10,102 nt of DNA from positions 1-10,102 of the forward strand of contig JADFWI010000257.1 in the NCBI GenBank assembly GCA_015222985.1. Reading direction: 5' to 3'. The notes beneath the pieces are model-generated. The model was not told the DNA's origin. It worked only from the letters and a program-made list of their open reading frames with translations, and made no database searches. Positions 1 to 7,881 of this stretch are shown piece by piece. How positions within the stretch are numbered: the first letter of the stretch is position 1; the number at the start of each line of letters is the position of its first letter. Source of the DNA: Pseudomonadota bacterium. GTDB lineage: Bacteria > Desulfobacterota > Desulfobacteria > Desulfobacterales > C00003060. A program made the translations under genes and the position numbers.

Positions 1-53
1 AAAATAACTTCACATTTTGGCATCTCAGCTTCAGCCCATCTTTGACCGATGCC

Positions 54-164
54 TCATTCCCAAACTCCTCGAAATAGCCCGCTGTTCCTGCGGTGTTGCT
101 CAATCGGATCGGCCAAATCTGAACCAAATCTGAGCGCCAACTCTGCGAACTTATTCTTGCGCAA
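54..164 (-). other. Short open frame without a good start, probably decayed coding or repeat DNA
   Basis: Read on the minus strand this frame gives about 36 residues, including KFAELALRFGSDLADPIEQH, and ends at a TGA at 54-56. It is bounded upstream by an in-frame TAG and offers only a TTG start with no convincing ribosome site. The composition looks protein-like, so it may be the tail of a lost gene or part of a dispersed repeat with an incidental frame. I do not recognise it and assign no function. The stretch 1-215 contains no other supportable gene. Confidence 0.2.
113..133. repeat. Direct repeat of 10 bases at 11-base spacing
   Basis: CCAAATCTGA occurs at 113-122 and again at 124-133. 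An 11-base period places both copies on the same helical face, as in some regulator sites. However, the repeat lies about 85 bases upstream of the predicted -35 box of the kinase and inside the short minus-strand frame, so it may be only a local duplication. Confidence 0.4.
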
Positions 165-217
165 CCCCTAGCCTCTCTTTGCAGCTTACCCCCGTATCTC
201 TTTTCCCCCCTTTCCTG

Positions 218-248
218 TTGACAACTATGCGACTTGCCATGTTATCAT
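218..248 (+). promoter_or_regulatory. Candidate sigma-70 type promoter for the kinase gene
   Basis: A perfect TTGACA -35 box lies at 218-223. A TATCAT -10-like box (five of six matches to TATAAT) lies at 243-248. The 19-base spacer is longer than the optimal 17, so strength is uncertain. Position fits: transcription would start roughly 35-40 bases before the kinase start codon at 296, leaving room for the GGAGG site at 285-289. Confidence 0.5.
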
Positions 249-295
249 CAAGACCAAGAGATAAACGAGTGTGACCGAAAAATTGGAGGCATGCT

Positions 296-1975
296 ATGGC
301 TAGCGAAGACAGCATTGGCATTGGCAGCGTTCTTGGTGGGTTTAAGGTAGAAAAGGAGCTGGGAAGAGGCGGAATGGGAGTAGTATACAAGGGCCATGAG
401 CTTTCGCTTAACAGGAAAGTAGCCGTAAAGGTCTTGTCGCAAAGGCTCTGTTCCGACGAAGAATTTGTTGAACGATTCAAAAGAGAGGCCCGGGTCATTG
501 CTGCATTGAGTCATCCCAATATTGTGAGTATTCTTTCCTATGGGGAAGAGCAGGGGCGCTATTACTTTGCCATGGAGTACATATCCGGCAAAGATCTGGG
601 GCAGATTCTGAAAGAAAAGGGATCCATCCCCCTGCAAGAGGCGCTTTCCATAACAGCGCAGGTGGCCAGCGCCCTGGCTGAAGCGGGCCCCAGGGGGGTG
701 GTCCACAGGGACCTGAAGCCCTCCAACATCATGATCGATAGCATGGGGAGAGCAAAAGTCACGGATTTTGGTGTGGCGCACTTTCAGGATTCGGGCGCCA
801 AGTTGACGCAGACTGGTTTGTTCCTGGGGACTCCGGAGTATGCTTCCCCTGAACAGGCCACGGGGCGCCCCTTGGACGTGAGAAGTGATATTTATGCCTT
901 AGGCGCGGTTTTGTACAGAATGTTGTCTGGAAAACCTCCCATAACTGGTGAGTCTCCACTGGCTGTGGTTACGAAGATCGCCACCGAACCTGTCACACCC
1001 ATCGGGCAAATCAATACGGCTTTGCCAAAGTCCGTATGCGACCTTACAGACAAAATGATGGCCAAAGAGCCGGACGAGAGATTCCAAACGCCAAGAGAAC
1101 TCACGGCGGCCATAGATCGTTGTGTCGATGGCTTAGATATTGATGCCCCCTTGGCAAAGAGCAAGGTAGCTGATGTGGGAACAGCGCCTCCGCCGCCACC
1201 AAAACAGAAATCCCGAGCCAAGTTATGGGGAGGCATTGCAGGAGTGGCCTTGGCTGTTTTGCTTATTGTGTGGCTTGTTGAAGGTGGTTTCCGTAAGGAA
1301 GAGTTACTCATTGACAAAGAAAAAAAGGAGGCCGCAACCGAGCTGGCGGCTGCAAGGGCTGTGTCTGAAAAGACGGAGCATGTTCCTTCTTCTTCTGCGC
1401 CGGCAGTTAAAGATATCACAGAGGAAAAGCCTGCTGTCACAAAGAAACGTGAAGGTAAATCTGCCGCATTGGGAAAGAGCGCTCCATTGCCTAAGATTCC
1501 CACGGTGCTCATGGTGGTTTCAGGCGATGAAGCCATGGTGCCCCTTGTTCGTACGCACCTTGAATCGATTATTCGCGGAAGCGGTTTGAGGGTCGCCTCC
1601 ATTTCCGAAATACCCGTGCTCATGGAGAAGATGCAGTTTGGACAGATCCCCATTACTTGGTACGGTGTCCAACAGTTTGTCCCAAAGGGGAAAGCCCACA
1701 TCCTTTTACTGTCCCAAGTCCAGAAAACCGGATCCATGAATCTCAGATACTACGGACAGACGCAGGAAATGACTACAGCCACTTTCTCTGCTCGGGCGGT
1801 AGACATGGCCACAGGAACGTCGGTTGCCACGCCGGCAAGCGGTTCCATCAAATTTACCCTCTTGAATATGGAGGAAAACTTCAGGAAAACCATCACATCT
1901 GCAACCAGTGGCATGGGCGCAGAGATAAAGGGATATTGGGAAAAGAGAGTTGGGGGTGCCAAGAAAACTGGTTAG
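296..1975 (+). CDS. Membrane-anchored PknB-type serine/threonine protein kinase
   Basis: A 559-residue Hanks-type kinase that phosphorylates Ser/Thr on target proteins from the inner membrane. The glycine loop GRGGMGVVY is at about 23-31 and the ATP lysine is K45 in VAVKVL. The helix-C glutamate is E64, the catalytic loop HRDLKPSN is at 137-144 with D139, DFG is at 157-159, and the APE equivalent SPE is at 184-186. All catalytic residues are present, so it should be active. A proline-rich stretch (about 298-302) precedes one membrane segment (about 311-330). A charged linker and a soluble domain (about 400-550) then face the periplasm. That domain is not PASTA and I do not recognise it. The ATG at 296 is chosen because GGAGG at 285-289 sits six bases ahead; the ATG at 291 is out of frame. 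The substrate is unknown, and no phosphatase gene is nearby. Confidence 0.95.
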   Translation: MASEDSIGIGSVLGGFKVEKELGRGGMGVVYKGHELSLNRKVAVKVLSQRLCSDEEFVERFKREARVIAALSHPNIVSILSYGEEQGRYYFAMEYISGKDLGQILKEKGSIPLQEALSITAQVASALAEAGPRGVVHRDLKPSNIMIDSMGRAKVTDFGVAHFQDSGAKLTQTGLFLGTPEYASPEQATGRPLDVRSDIYALGAVLYRMLSGKPPITGESPLAVVTKIATEPVTPIGQINTALPKSVCDLTDKMMAKEPDERFQTPRELTAAIDRCVDGLDIDAPLAKSKVADVGTAPPPPPKQKSRAKLWGGIAGVALAVLLIVWLVEGGFRKEELLIDKEKKEAATELAAARAVSEKTEHVPSSSAPAVKDITEEKPAVTKKREGKSAALGKSAPLPKIPTVLMVVSGDEAMVPLVRTHLESIIRGSGLRVASISEIPVLMEKMQFGQIPITWYGVQQFVPKGKAHILLLSQVQKTGSMNLRYYGQTQEMTTATFSARAVDMATGTSVATPASGSIKFTLLNMEENFRKTITSATSGMGAEIKGYWEKRVGGAKKTG

Positions 1976-1991
1976 GGTTTGCGAAGAAATA

Positions 1992-2051
1992 ATTGAGGAA
2001 TTTGGGGATTGCGCCTAGACGGCTTGAAAACATCGCAGGGATTGAGGAATT
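1992..2051. repeat. Eleven-base direct repeat pair in the kinase-cysS spacer
   Basis: ATTGAGGAATT occurs at 1992-2002 and 2041-2051, 49 bases apart start to start. The 103-base spacer between the kinase stop and the cysS ATG shows no hairpin-plus-T-run terminator and no strong promoter. Read-through from the kinase into cysS is therefore possible. Confidence 0.35.
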
Positions 2052-2078
2052 AGAAACGGGTTCAACGGACAGTTGGCT

Positions 2079-3521
2079 ATGCTGAAAATTTACAACACCT
2101 TGACCAGAAAAAAGGAGATCTTTGAGCCCATAGAGCCTGGCAAGGTCAAGATCTATGTGTGTGGGCCCACGGTTTACGATGCAAGTCATATTGGCCACGC
2201 CCGTTCTGTGGTCGTGTTCGATGTGATTGTCCGCTATCTCAAGGCCACAGGCTATGACATTACTTATGTGCGGAATTTCACTGACATTGATGACAAGATT
2301 ATTAACCGGGCCAACGAACTGGGCATTTCGACCAACGAACTGTCAGAAAAGTATATTCATGAATTCTATGAAGACATGGATGCCCTCAGGGTGGAGCGGC
2401 CAACTGAGGAGCCGAGAGCCACAGAGCATATTCCCGAGATCATCAGTTTGATCCAGCGCCTCTTTGAGCAAGGACTGGCCTATGAGGCTGGAGGCGACGT
2501 CTTTTACGCGGTGGAACGTTTCAAGGGTTACGGCAAGCTTTCGGGTCGCAGGTTAGAGGATATGCAGGCAGGGGCGAGGGTGGAGGTCGACGAGAACAAA
2601 CGGAATCCGTTCGATTTTGCCCTTTGGAAGGGAGCCAAACCAGGCGAGCCCGTGTGGAACAGCCCCTGGGGAAAAGGTCGTCCAGGCTGGCACATAGAAT
2701 GCTCGGCCATGAGCAAACACTTTCTGGGGCAGCCCTTTGATATCCACGGTGGTGGCAAGGACTTGGTGTTTCCACATCACGAAAACGAGATTGCCCAATC
2801 TGAAGGAGCCTTCGGACGGACCTTTGTGAATTTCTGGATACACAACGGCTTTGTCCGGATTGACCAGGAGAAGATGTCCAAATCGCTCGGGAATTTCTTG
2901 ATGATCAAGGACATTCTGAAACAGTATCACCCTGAGATGGTTCGCCTGTTTCTCCTTTCCAATCACTATCGAAGCCCGGTCGATTTCACAAAAAAGGCCA
3001 TGACAGAGGCTGAAACCGGCCTTGAGAAGATATATGCCTTGTTAGGGAGGATGGCCCAATCCATAGGGATCGATGCGCCTGATCTTGATGAAGAAGAACC
3101 AGGGGACCTTTGGGTACGGTGTTGCGAGGCCATGGATGATGATTTCAACACAGCCAGGGCCATTGGATTTGTGTTTGACACAGTGCGACGACTGAACCGG
3201 GTTATGGATGATACGGGAGAAAAAGGGGAGGCGCTGGATCAGGCAATGCTTAGGTCTGTGCGGGCAGATTTGGTGCGTGTGGGAGAGGTTCTCGGAATTG
3301 GGACAGAGTCGCCTTCTCATTTCTTTGAACAGAAGAAGGCTAAGGCCTTAGAGGATGAGACAATTGATGAGACCTTGGTGGAGGGACTCGTCGCTGAGCG
3401 GATCGAAGCGAGGCAGCAGAAGGATTGGGCCCGGGCTGACCAGATTCGTGATCAGCTTGCCGCCATGAACGTTGTGCTTGAGGATCGGCCGGACAGGACG
3501 ATCTGGAAGATTCAGACTTAG
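2079..3521 (+). CDS. cysS: Cysteinyl-tRNA synthetase
   Basis: A cytosolic class I aminoacyl-tRNA synthetase that charges tRNA-Cys with cysteine using ATP. At 480 residues it has the usual family length. The class I HIGH signature is at residues 37-40 and the KMSKS loop is at 265-269. The zinc-binding set that discriminates cysteine is visible: C28 in CGPTVY, the Cys in WHIECSAM, and the His and Glu in FPHHENE. The C-terminal helical DALR-type and anticodon-binding region follows. I place the start at the ATG at 2079, giving the typical N-terminus MLKIYNTL. A TTG two codons upstream (2073) is in frame, but the only weak ribosome site, ACGGAC at 2065-2070, is spaced for the ATG. The gene lies between the kinase and uvrB in the same direction, with modest gaps. 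Confidence 0.98.
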   Translation: MLKIYNTLTRKKEIFEPIEPGKVKIYVCGPTVYDASHIGHARSVVVFDVIVRYLKATGYDITYVRNFTDIDDKIINRANELGISTNELSEKYIHEFYEDMDALRVERPTEEPRATEHIPEIISLIQRLFEQGLAYEAGGDVFYAVERFKGYGKLSGRRLEDMQAGARVEVDENKRNPFDFALWKGAKPGEPVWNSPWGKGRPGWHIECSAMSKHFLGQPFDIHGGGKDLVFPHHENEIAQSEGAFGRTFVNFWIHNGFVRIDQEKMSKSLGNFLMIKDILKQYHPEMVRLFLLSNHYRSPVDFTKKAMTEAETGLEKIYALLGRMAQSIGIDAPDLDEEEPGDLWVRCCEAMDDDFNTARAIGFVFDTVRRLNRVMDDTGEKGEALDQAMLRSVRADLVRVGEVLGIGTESPSHFFEQKKAKALEDETIDETLVEGLVAERIEARQQKDWARADQIRDQLAAMNVVLEDRPDRTIWKIQT

Positions 3522-3532
3522 CCAAGTGAAAT

Positions 3533-3556
3533 ACTGGCATGATGTAATCATGAAGT
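3533..3556. repeat. Near-palindrome in the cysS-uvrB spacer
   Basis: CATGAT-GTA-ATCATG forms a perfect six-base inverted repeat at 3538-3552. It extends outward to ACT and AGT after short mismatches. It could be an operator-like site or a piece of dispersed intergenic repeat. The rest of the 141-base spacer has no gene. A weak terminator-like element (AGTG at 3565-3568, CACT at 3576-3579, six T at 3582-3587) has too short a stem to be trusted. Confidence 0.45.
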
Positions 3557-3662
3557 ATGGGAATAGTGAAAACCGCACTGCTTTTTTCCGTTCCAACTTT
3601 CCGGTGTTCTAACATGCTGTTGTCCTCTGCCTCAGGCGGATGGAGCGCAGCGGAGCTGTCCA

Positions 3663-5657
3663 TTGTCTTCCTTCAGGTTGATCTCGAGTTTTGCGCCAAA
3701 AGGCGACCAATACAAGGCCATTGAAACACTGAGCAAGGGCGTAGCGCAGGAGGAGCGCAACCAGGTGCTCCTGGGTGTGACAGGTTCCGGCAAGACCTTT
3801 ACCATGGCACATGTGATTGCCCAGGCCCAAAAACCGAGCCTGGTCATTGCCCCTAACAAAACGCTGGCCGCCCAGCTTTACGGGGAGTTCAATACGCTCT
3901 TTCCTGAAAATGCCGTCGAATTTTTCGTTAGCTACTATGACTATTACCAGCCGGAGGCGTACCTGCCTGCAGTTGACACCTACATTGAAAAAGATGCTTC
4001 GATCAATGAGATGATTGACAGGTTACGGCACTCGGCCACCCGGTCTCTCCTTGCCCGCCGTGACGTGGTCGTTGTAGCCAGCGTATCGTGCATCTTTGGC
4101 CTCGGAGCCCCTGAAGACTACCTTGAAATGTGCCTTGAACTCAAGCCCGGGGCTACCATTGAGCGAGATGTGATGCTCAGCAGGCTCGTCTCCATGCAGT
4201 ACACCCGAAACGACTATGATTTCCATCGCGACACCTTTCGCGTAAGGGGAGACCGCGTGGAGATTTTCCCGAGCTATGAGGATCAAAAGGCCATTCGAAT
4301 TGAGTTTTTCGGTGATAGCCTTGAGCAAATCCATGAAATAGACCCGCTTTTGGGCAAAGTCCTGAGGTCGATTGAAAAAGTAGTCATCTTTCCAGCCAGT
4401 CATTACGTGGCTTCGAGAGTAACTCTGAAGAATGCGGTGAAATCCATCAAAGAGGAACTCAAGGGGCGTATTGATCATTTCAGGGCGGCCAAGAAATGGA
4501 TTGAGGCGCAACGGATCGAGGAGCGCACTGATTTTGACCTGGAGATGATGCAGGAACTCGGTTACTGTCACGGCATCGAAAACTACTCGCGACATCTGAC
4601 GGGAAGAAACGCTGGAGATCCGCCCCCGACCCTGCTTGACTACTTCCCAAAAGACTATCTACTCTTTATTGACGAGAGCCATATTGGAGTGCCACAACTG
4701 CGAGGCATGTACCACGGAGATCGATCCCGAAAGGAGACCTTGGTGCAATACGGGTTCAGGCTTCCTTCAGCCCTGGACAACAGGCCACTGAACTTTGAGG
4801 AATTCACGCAAAAGGTCTCCCAGGTTATCTTTGTGTCGGCCACTCCTGGAGACTATGAGATTGAGAAGGCCAGGGGTCATGTTGTGGAGCAGGTCATACG
4901 TCCGACCGGGCTCATTGATCCAAAGGTGATCATCAGGCCTGCTGAGAACCAGGTAGACGATTTGCTCGAAGAAATAAGGCTCAGGGAAGAACGGAACGAA
5001 AGGGTCCTGGTGACCACGCTAACCAAACGCATGGCAGAGGATCTCACGGATTATTACGAGGATTTGGGCGTTCGGGTCCGTTACCTCCACTCTGATATTA
5101 AGACCATGGAACGAACCGAGATTATTCGCGACCTTCGTCTGGGGGTCTTTGACGTACTTGTGGGCATCAATCTTCTCAGAGAAGGCCTGGACCTGCCTGA
5201 GGTCAGCCTCGTAGGCATTCTGGATGCTGACAAAGAGGGGTTTCTTCGTTCGGAGCGGTCTCTGATCCAGACCTGTGGTCGGGCTGCAAGAAATGTTTTT
5301 GGCACAGTGATTTTCTATGCAGATCGTGTGACACGTTCCATACAGAAGGCCGTTGATGAGACAAACCGGAGACGAAGCCTTCAGACGGCCTATAATAAGA
5401 AACACGGTATCACTCCAGAGACCATACAAAAGGAGATAACCAGTATCCTCACCTCCGTCTATGAGGCCGACTACGTGACCGTGCCGGCGGTTTCAGAACC
5501 TTCTGCCAAATACAAATCAGGGGACGAGCTTGAGAAAATCATCCGGGAGCTTGAGGAAGAGATGAAAGGGGCAGTAAAGGATTTGGCCTTTGAAAGGGCC
5601 GCAACACTCAGAGATCAGATCAAAGAGTTGCAAGAACTGGACATGGATCTAAGATGA
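3663..5657 (+). CDS. uvrB: Excinuclease ABC subunit B
   Basis: UvrB is the damage-verifying helicase-like subunit of bacterial nucleotide excision repair. It is loaded by UvrA and recruits UvrC to incise DNA. The 664-residue length is typical. Walker A (GVTGSGKT) is at 38-45. The aromatic beta-hairpin that clamps damaged DNA begins with YYDYYQPEAYLP near 91. The Walker B box is DESH at 337-340, motif VSATP follows, and motif VI is QTCGRAARN around 536-544. A C-terminal UVR helical hairpin (about 620-655) is the UvrC contact. The start is a TTG at 3663, with GGAG at 3652-3655 seven bases ahead, and it gives the expected N-terminus SSFRLISSFAPKGDQ. Motif VI carries Cys538 where the family usually has Ile. 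The gene ends in an ATGA overlap with the following radical SAM gene. Confidence 0.98.
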   Translation: MSSFRLISSFAPKGDQYKAIETLSKGVAQEERNQVLLGVTGSGKTFTMAHVIAQAQKPSLVIAPNKTLAAQLYGEFNTLFPENAVEFFVSYYDYYQPEAYLPAVDTYIEKDASINEMIDRLRHSATRSLLARRDVVVVASVSCIFGLGAPEDYLEMCLELKPGATIERDVMLSRLVSMQYTRNDYDFHRDTFRVRGDRVEIFPSYEDQKAIRIEFFGDSLEQIHEIDPLLGKVLRSIEKVVIFPASHYVASRVTLKNAVKSIKEELKGRIDHFRAAKKWIEAQRIEERTDFDLEMMQELGYCHGIENYSRHLTGRNAGDPPPTLLDYFPKDYLLFIDESHIGVPQLRGMYHGDRSRKETLVQYGFRLPSALDNRPLNFEEFTQKVSQVIFVSATPGDYEIEKARGHVVEQVIRPTGLIDPKVIIRPAENQVDDLLEEIRLREERNERVLVTTLTKRMAEDLTDYYEDLGVRVRYLHSDIKTMERTEIIRDLRLGVFDVLVGINLLREGLDLPEVSLVGILDADKEGFLRSERSLIQTCGRAARNVFGTVIFYADRVTRSIQKAVDETNRRRSLQTAYNKKHGITPETIQKEITSILTSVYEADYVTVPAVSEPSAKYKSGDELEKIIRELEEEMKGAVKDLAFERAATLRDQIKELQELDMDLR

Positions 5658-7519
5658 AGACAGAGCGCGGGGATCAACTCGAACGTATTGCCTTGGTTTC
5701 AACGCCATGGCCCCTTTACAGCCGGCCTTCTATTCAGCTTGGTGCGCTGAAGGCCTATTTGAAAGGCCGGCTTCCTGATCTCAATATACAGGCCCTTCAT
5801 CTTTATCTTAAAGTGGCGGAGAGGATTGGGTACAAGCTCTACCAGGCGATTTCGGAAAGGACATGGCTGGCAGAGTCCGTGTATGGAGCTCTGTTATTTC
5901 CCGAACGCAAGAAAGAGATCAAAAAGATTTTCTACGGCGAGGCAAAGGGCCAGGCGGAGCTTCGCAACGTTGATTTCGATGCCTTGACCTCTGAGATCAA
6001 GGATGCGTCTGATGGGCTTATCCGTGCCGTGGACTGGGCGAGATGCGGGCTTGCGGGTTTTTCCATCTGTCTCTGTCAGCTCACATCATCGCTTTATTTC
6101 ATCAAACGCATCAAACAGGGGTTTCCTCATTTGCCTATTGTGGTGGGCGGTTCCACATTTGCCGGGGACATGATCCCGGGACTCCTTAAGTCTTTTCCCG
6201 ACGTGGACTTTGCTATAAATGGCGAAGGTGAACTGCCCCTGAGCGCACTTATCTGTCAGGTGAGGGACTCGCTGGGGAATGATGACTTTCGCCCTATTCC
6301 AGGTGTTGTCACGAGGCACGGGAGAGAAGCCGATACCCCTGTCACTTTTTATCAACTGGAAAACCTTAACAGTCTGCCGCCCCCGGACTATGACGACTAC
6401 TTTTATCTCTTAAAGAGACTGGATCCTGAAAAGAGGTTTTTCCCGACACTTCCTGCTGAAGTATCCAGGGGATGCTGGTGGCGGTCTGCGAAGGGTTCTT
6501 CGAAACGTATGGGGGGGTGTACCTTTTGTAATTTGAATCTTCAATGGAGTGGCTACAGATCCAAGGGCGTGTCTCAAATAGTCTCCGAGGTTGATTACTT
6601 GACCACAAAGCACAAGGCCCTTTCTGTGGCCTTTATGGATAACCTGCTTCCGCTGCGCCAGTCCAAGGAGATATTTTCCCAACTTGGTGCGCTGGAAAAG
6701 GACTTCCGCCTTTTTGCAGAGCTCAGGGCGACCACGCCACGTGACGTTCTCAATGCCATGAAGGCTGCGGGAACCCACAAGGTCCAGATCGGGATTGAGG
6801 CGTTGAGCACTCGACTCCTTGAGAAACTCAACAAGGGCACCACAGCCATCCAGAACCTGGAAATCATGAAGCACTGTGAAGAGTTGGGGATTTCAAACAT
6901 CTCAAATCTCATCCTCCGTTTTCCGGGTAGCGATGCTGAAGATGTGGATGAGACCCTTCGTACCCTTGAATTTGCCGTGCCTTTTCGGCCCTTGAGATTT
7001 GTCCATTTTTGGCTTGGCTTTGGAAGTCCGGTGTGGCAAAACCCCGGTTTCTTTGGTCTGAAGGCAACCTTTAATCATCCTTACTATGCGCTCATGTTCA
7101 CACCTGATATTTGCCGGTCTATGCGTTTTATGATCCAGTCCTACAGGGGTGACCTTTCATATCAAAGAAAACTGTGGCAACCCGTGAAGAAGAAAATGAG
7201 GGCCTGGAAAAAGGTTTATGACAAACTCCACCAAGGCCCTTTCTGTTCCCCCATCCTTAGTTTTCGCGATGGACGAGATTTCTTGATCATTCGCGAGAGG
7301 CGCTTTCAGGCAGCCCCGTTGACGCACCGTCTTGTGGGAACGTCCAGGGCGATTTACCTTTTCTGTGAAAGGCATCGTTCCCTTAAGAGCATCGCGGCCC
7401 GCTTTCCAAAAGCGGGAGAGGAGAAGATCGTGCCTTTCTTGAAAATGATGGTGGACAAGAAAGTGATGTTTGAAGAAAATGGAAGATACCTGAGCCTGGC
7501 AGTGCCGGTGCGTAAGTAG
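5654..7519 (+). CDS. B12-binding-type radical SAM protein of the RiPP-maturation family 1 kind
   Basis: A 621-residue enzyme expected to bind a 4Fe-4S cluster and S-adenosylmethionine and modify a substrate by radical chemistry. Residues about 10-205 resemble a cobalamin-binding Rossmann domain, with VVGGSTF near 163-169 and GEGE at 190-193. The radical SAM core starts at SRGCWW, and the probable cluster ligands are C274, C289 and C292. This C-x14-C-x2-C spacing is longer than the C-x7-C-x2-C I associate with the family. QIGIEALSTRLLEKLNKGTT (about 378-397) matches the pattern of RiPP maturation radical SAM protein 1 (TIGR03975-like). The last 60 or so residues resemble a PqqD-like winged helix, which would grip a leader peptide. 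The start overlaps the uvrB stop (ATGA), indicating translational coupling. The substrate is not evident. Family placement rests on motif memory, not a search. Confidence 0.85.
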   Translation: MKTERGDQLERIALVSTPWPLYSRPSIQLGALKAYLKGRLPDLNIQALHLYLKVAERIGYKLYQAISERTWLAESVYGALLFPERKKEIKKIFYGEAKGQAELRNVDFDALTSEIKDASDGLIRAVDWARCGLAGFSICLCQLTSSLYFIKRIKQGFPHLPIVVGGSTFAGDMIPGLLKSFPDVDFAINGEGELPLSALICQVRDSLGNDDFRPIPGVVTRHGREADTPVTFYQLENLNSLPPPDYDDYFYLLKRLDPEKRFFPTLPAEVSRGCWWRSAKGSSKRMGGCTFCNLNLQWSGYRSKGVSQIVSEVDYLTTKHKALSVAFMDNLLPLRQSKEIFSQLGALEKDFRLFAELRATTPRDVLNAMKAAGTHKVQIGIEALSTRLLEKLNKGTTAIQNLEIMKHCEELGISNISNLILRFPGSDAEDVDETLRTLEFAVPFRPLRFVHFWLGFGSPVWQNPGFFGLKATFNHPYYALMFTPDICRSMRFMIQSYRGDLSYQRKLWQPVKKKMRAWKKVYDKLHQGPFCSPILSFRDGRDFLIIRERRFQAAPLTHRLVGTSRAIYLFCERHRSLKSIAARFPKAGEEKIVPFLKMMVDKKVMFEENGRYLSLAVPVRK

Positions 7520-7522
7520 GAG
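7518..7522 (+). promoter_or_regulatory. Ribosome binding site AGGAG inside the radical SAM stop region
   Basis: AGGAG overlaps the TAG stop codon of the radical SAM gene (7517-7519) and sits six bases before the ATG at 7529. This shows the 116-residue gene is translated from the same message, with its start at the first of two adjacent ATG codons. Confidence 0.75.
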
Positions 7523-7528
7523 TGATAC

Positions 7529-7879
7529 ATGATGAGTAAATACATGCAAATGAAAGTGAGCATTCTTCCCTATTACAAGAAAGGTCTGCGTGAAGCCTAC
7601 CCCGAAATTGCCCGTCGCCTTAGTTTTCTGGACGAGGGATGGGTGGAAGAAGGGCCTTGCCTGTTTGAAATTGTGGGAAGGTTTGACAGACTGCTCTATG
7701 AACTGGAAGGGGACCCACCTTTCAGAGAAATCCTTCTTCAGCACAGGACTACTCTGCACCGGTATTATGAAGAGATAGAAGAACAAATTGCCGACTGGCA
7801 TTTGGCTAAGGTCGATCAAGTTTTGTACAAGATGGAGGACATTTTTGACGAGATAGAAAGGGAGCTGGGCAAGATATGA
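7529..7879 (+). CDS. Small acidic helical protein of unknown function, co-transcribed with the radical SAM gene
   Basis: A 116-residue protein I do not recognise. It has no signal peptide, membrane segment or double-glycine leader site and only one cysteine. It is rich in Glu, Leu and Tyr. The second half (about 70-116) reads as an amphipathic helix with YYEEIEEQIADW and EDIFDEIERELGKI, suggesting a helical bundle or coiled coil. It starts nine bases after the radical SAM stop with a strong AGGAG, so it is very probably the last gene of the uvrB-radical SAM operon. By position it could be a substrate, a chaperone or a partner of that enzyme. Its folded-looking sequence lacks the cysteine-, glycine- or threonine-rich core common in peptide precursors, so a partner role seems likelier. 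It ends two bases before the stop codon of the convergent minus-strand gene. Confidence 0.75.
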   Translation: MMSKYMQMKVSILPYYKKGLREAYPEIARRLSFLDEGWVEEGPCLFEIVGRFDRLLYELEGDPPFREILLQHRTTLHRYYEEIEEQIADWHLAKVDQVLYKMEDIFDEIERELGKI

Positions 7880-7881
7880 TG

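Noticed and set aside
892..1737. Long minus-strand open frame (281 codons) opposite the kinase gene
   Set aside because: It lies wholly antisense to a well-supported kinase; its sequence is Ser- and Pro-rich with no recognisable domain, as expected of a shadow frame.
3565..3587. Possible Rho-independent terminator after cysS
   Set aside because: The stem is only four base pairs (AGTG and CACT) before the T-run, too weak to call.
4023..4595. Minus-strand open frame of 190 codons opposite uvrB
   Set aside because: It is antisense to conserved UvrB motifs and has no family features or ribosome site that would support it.
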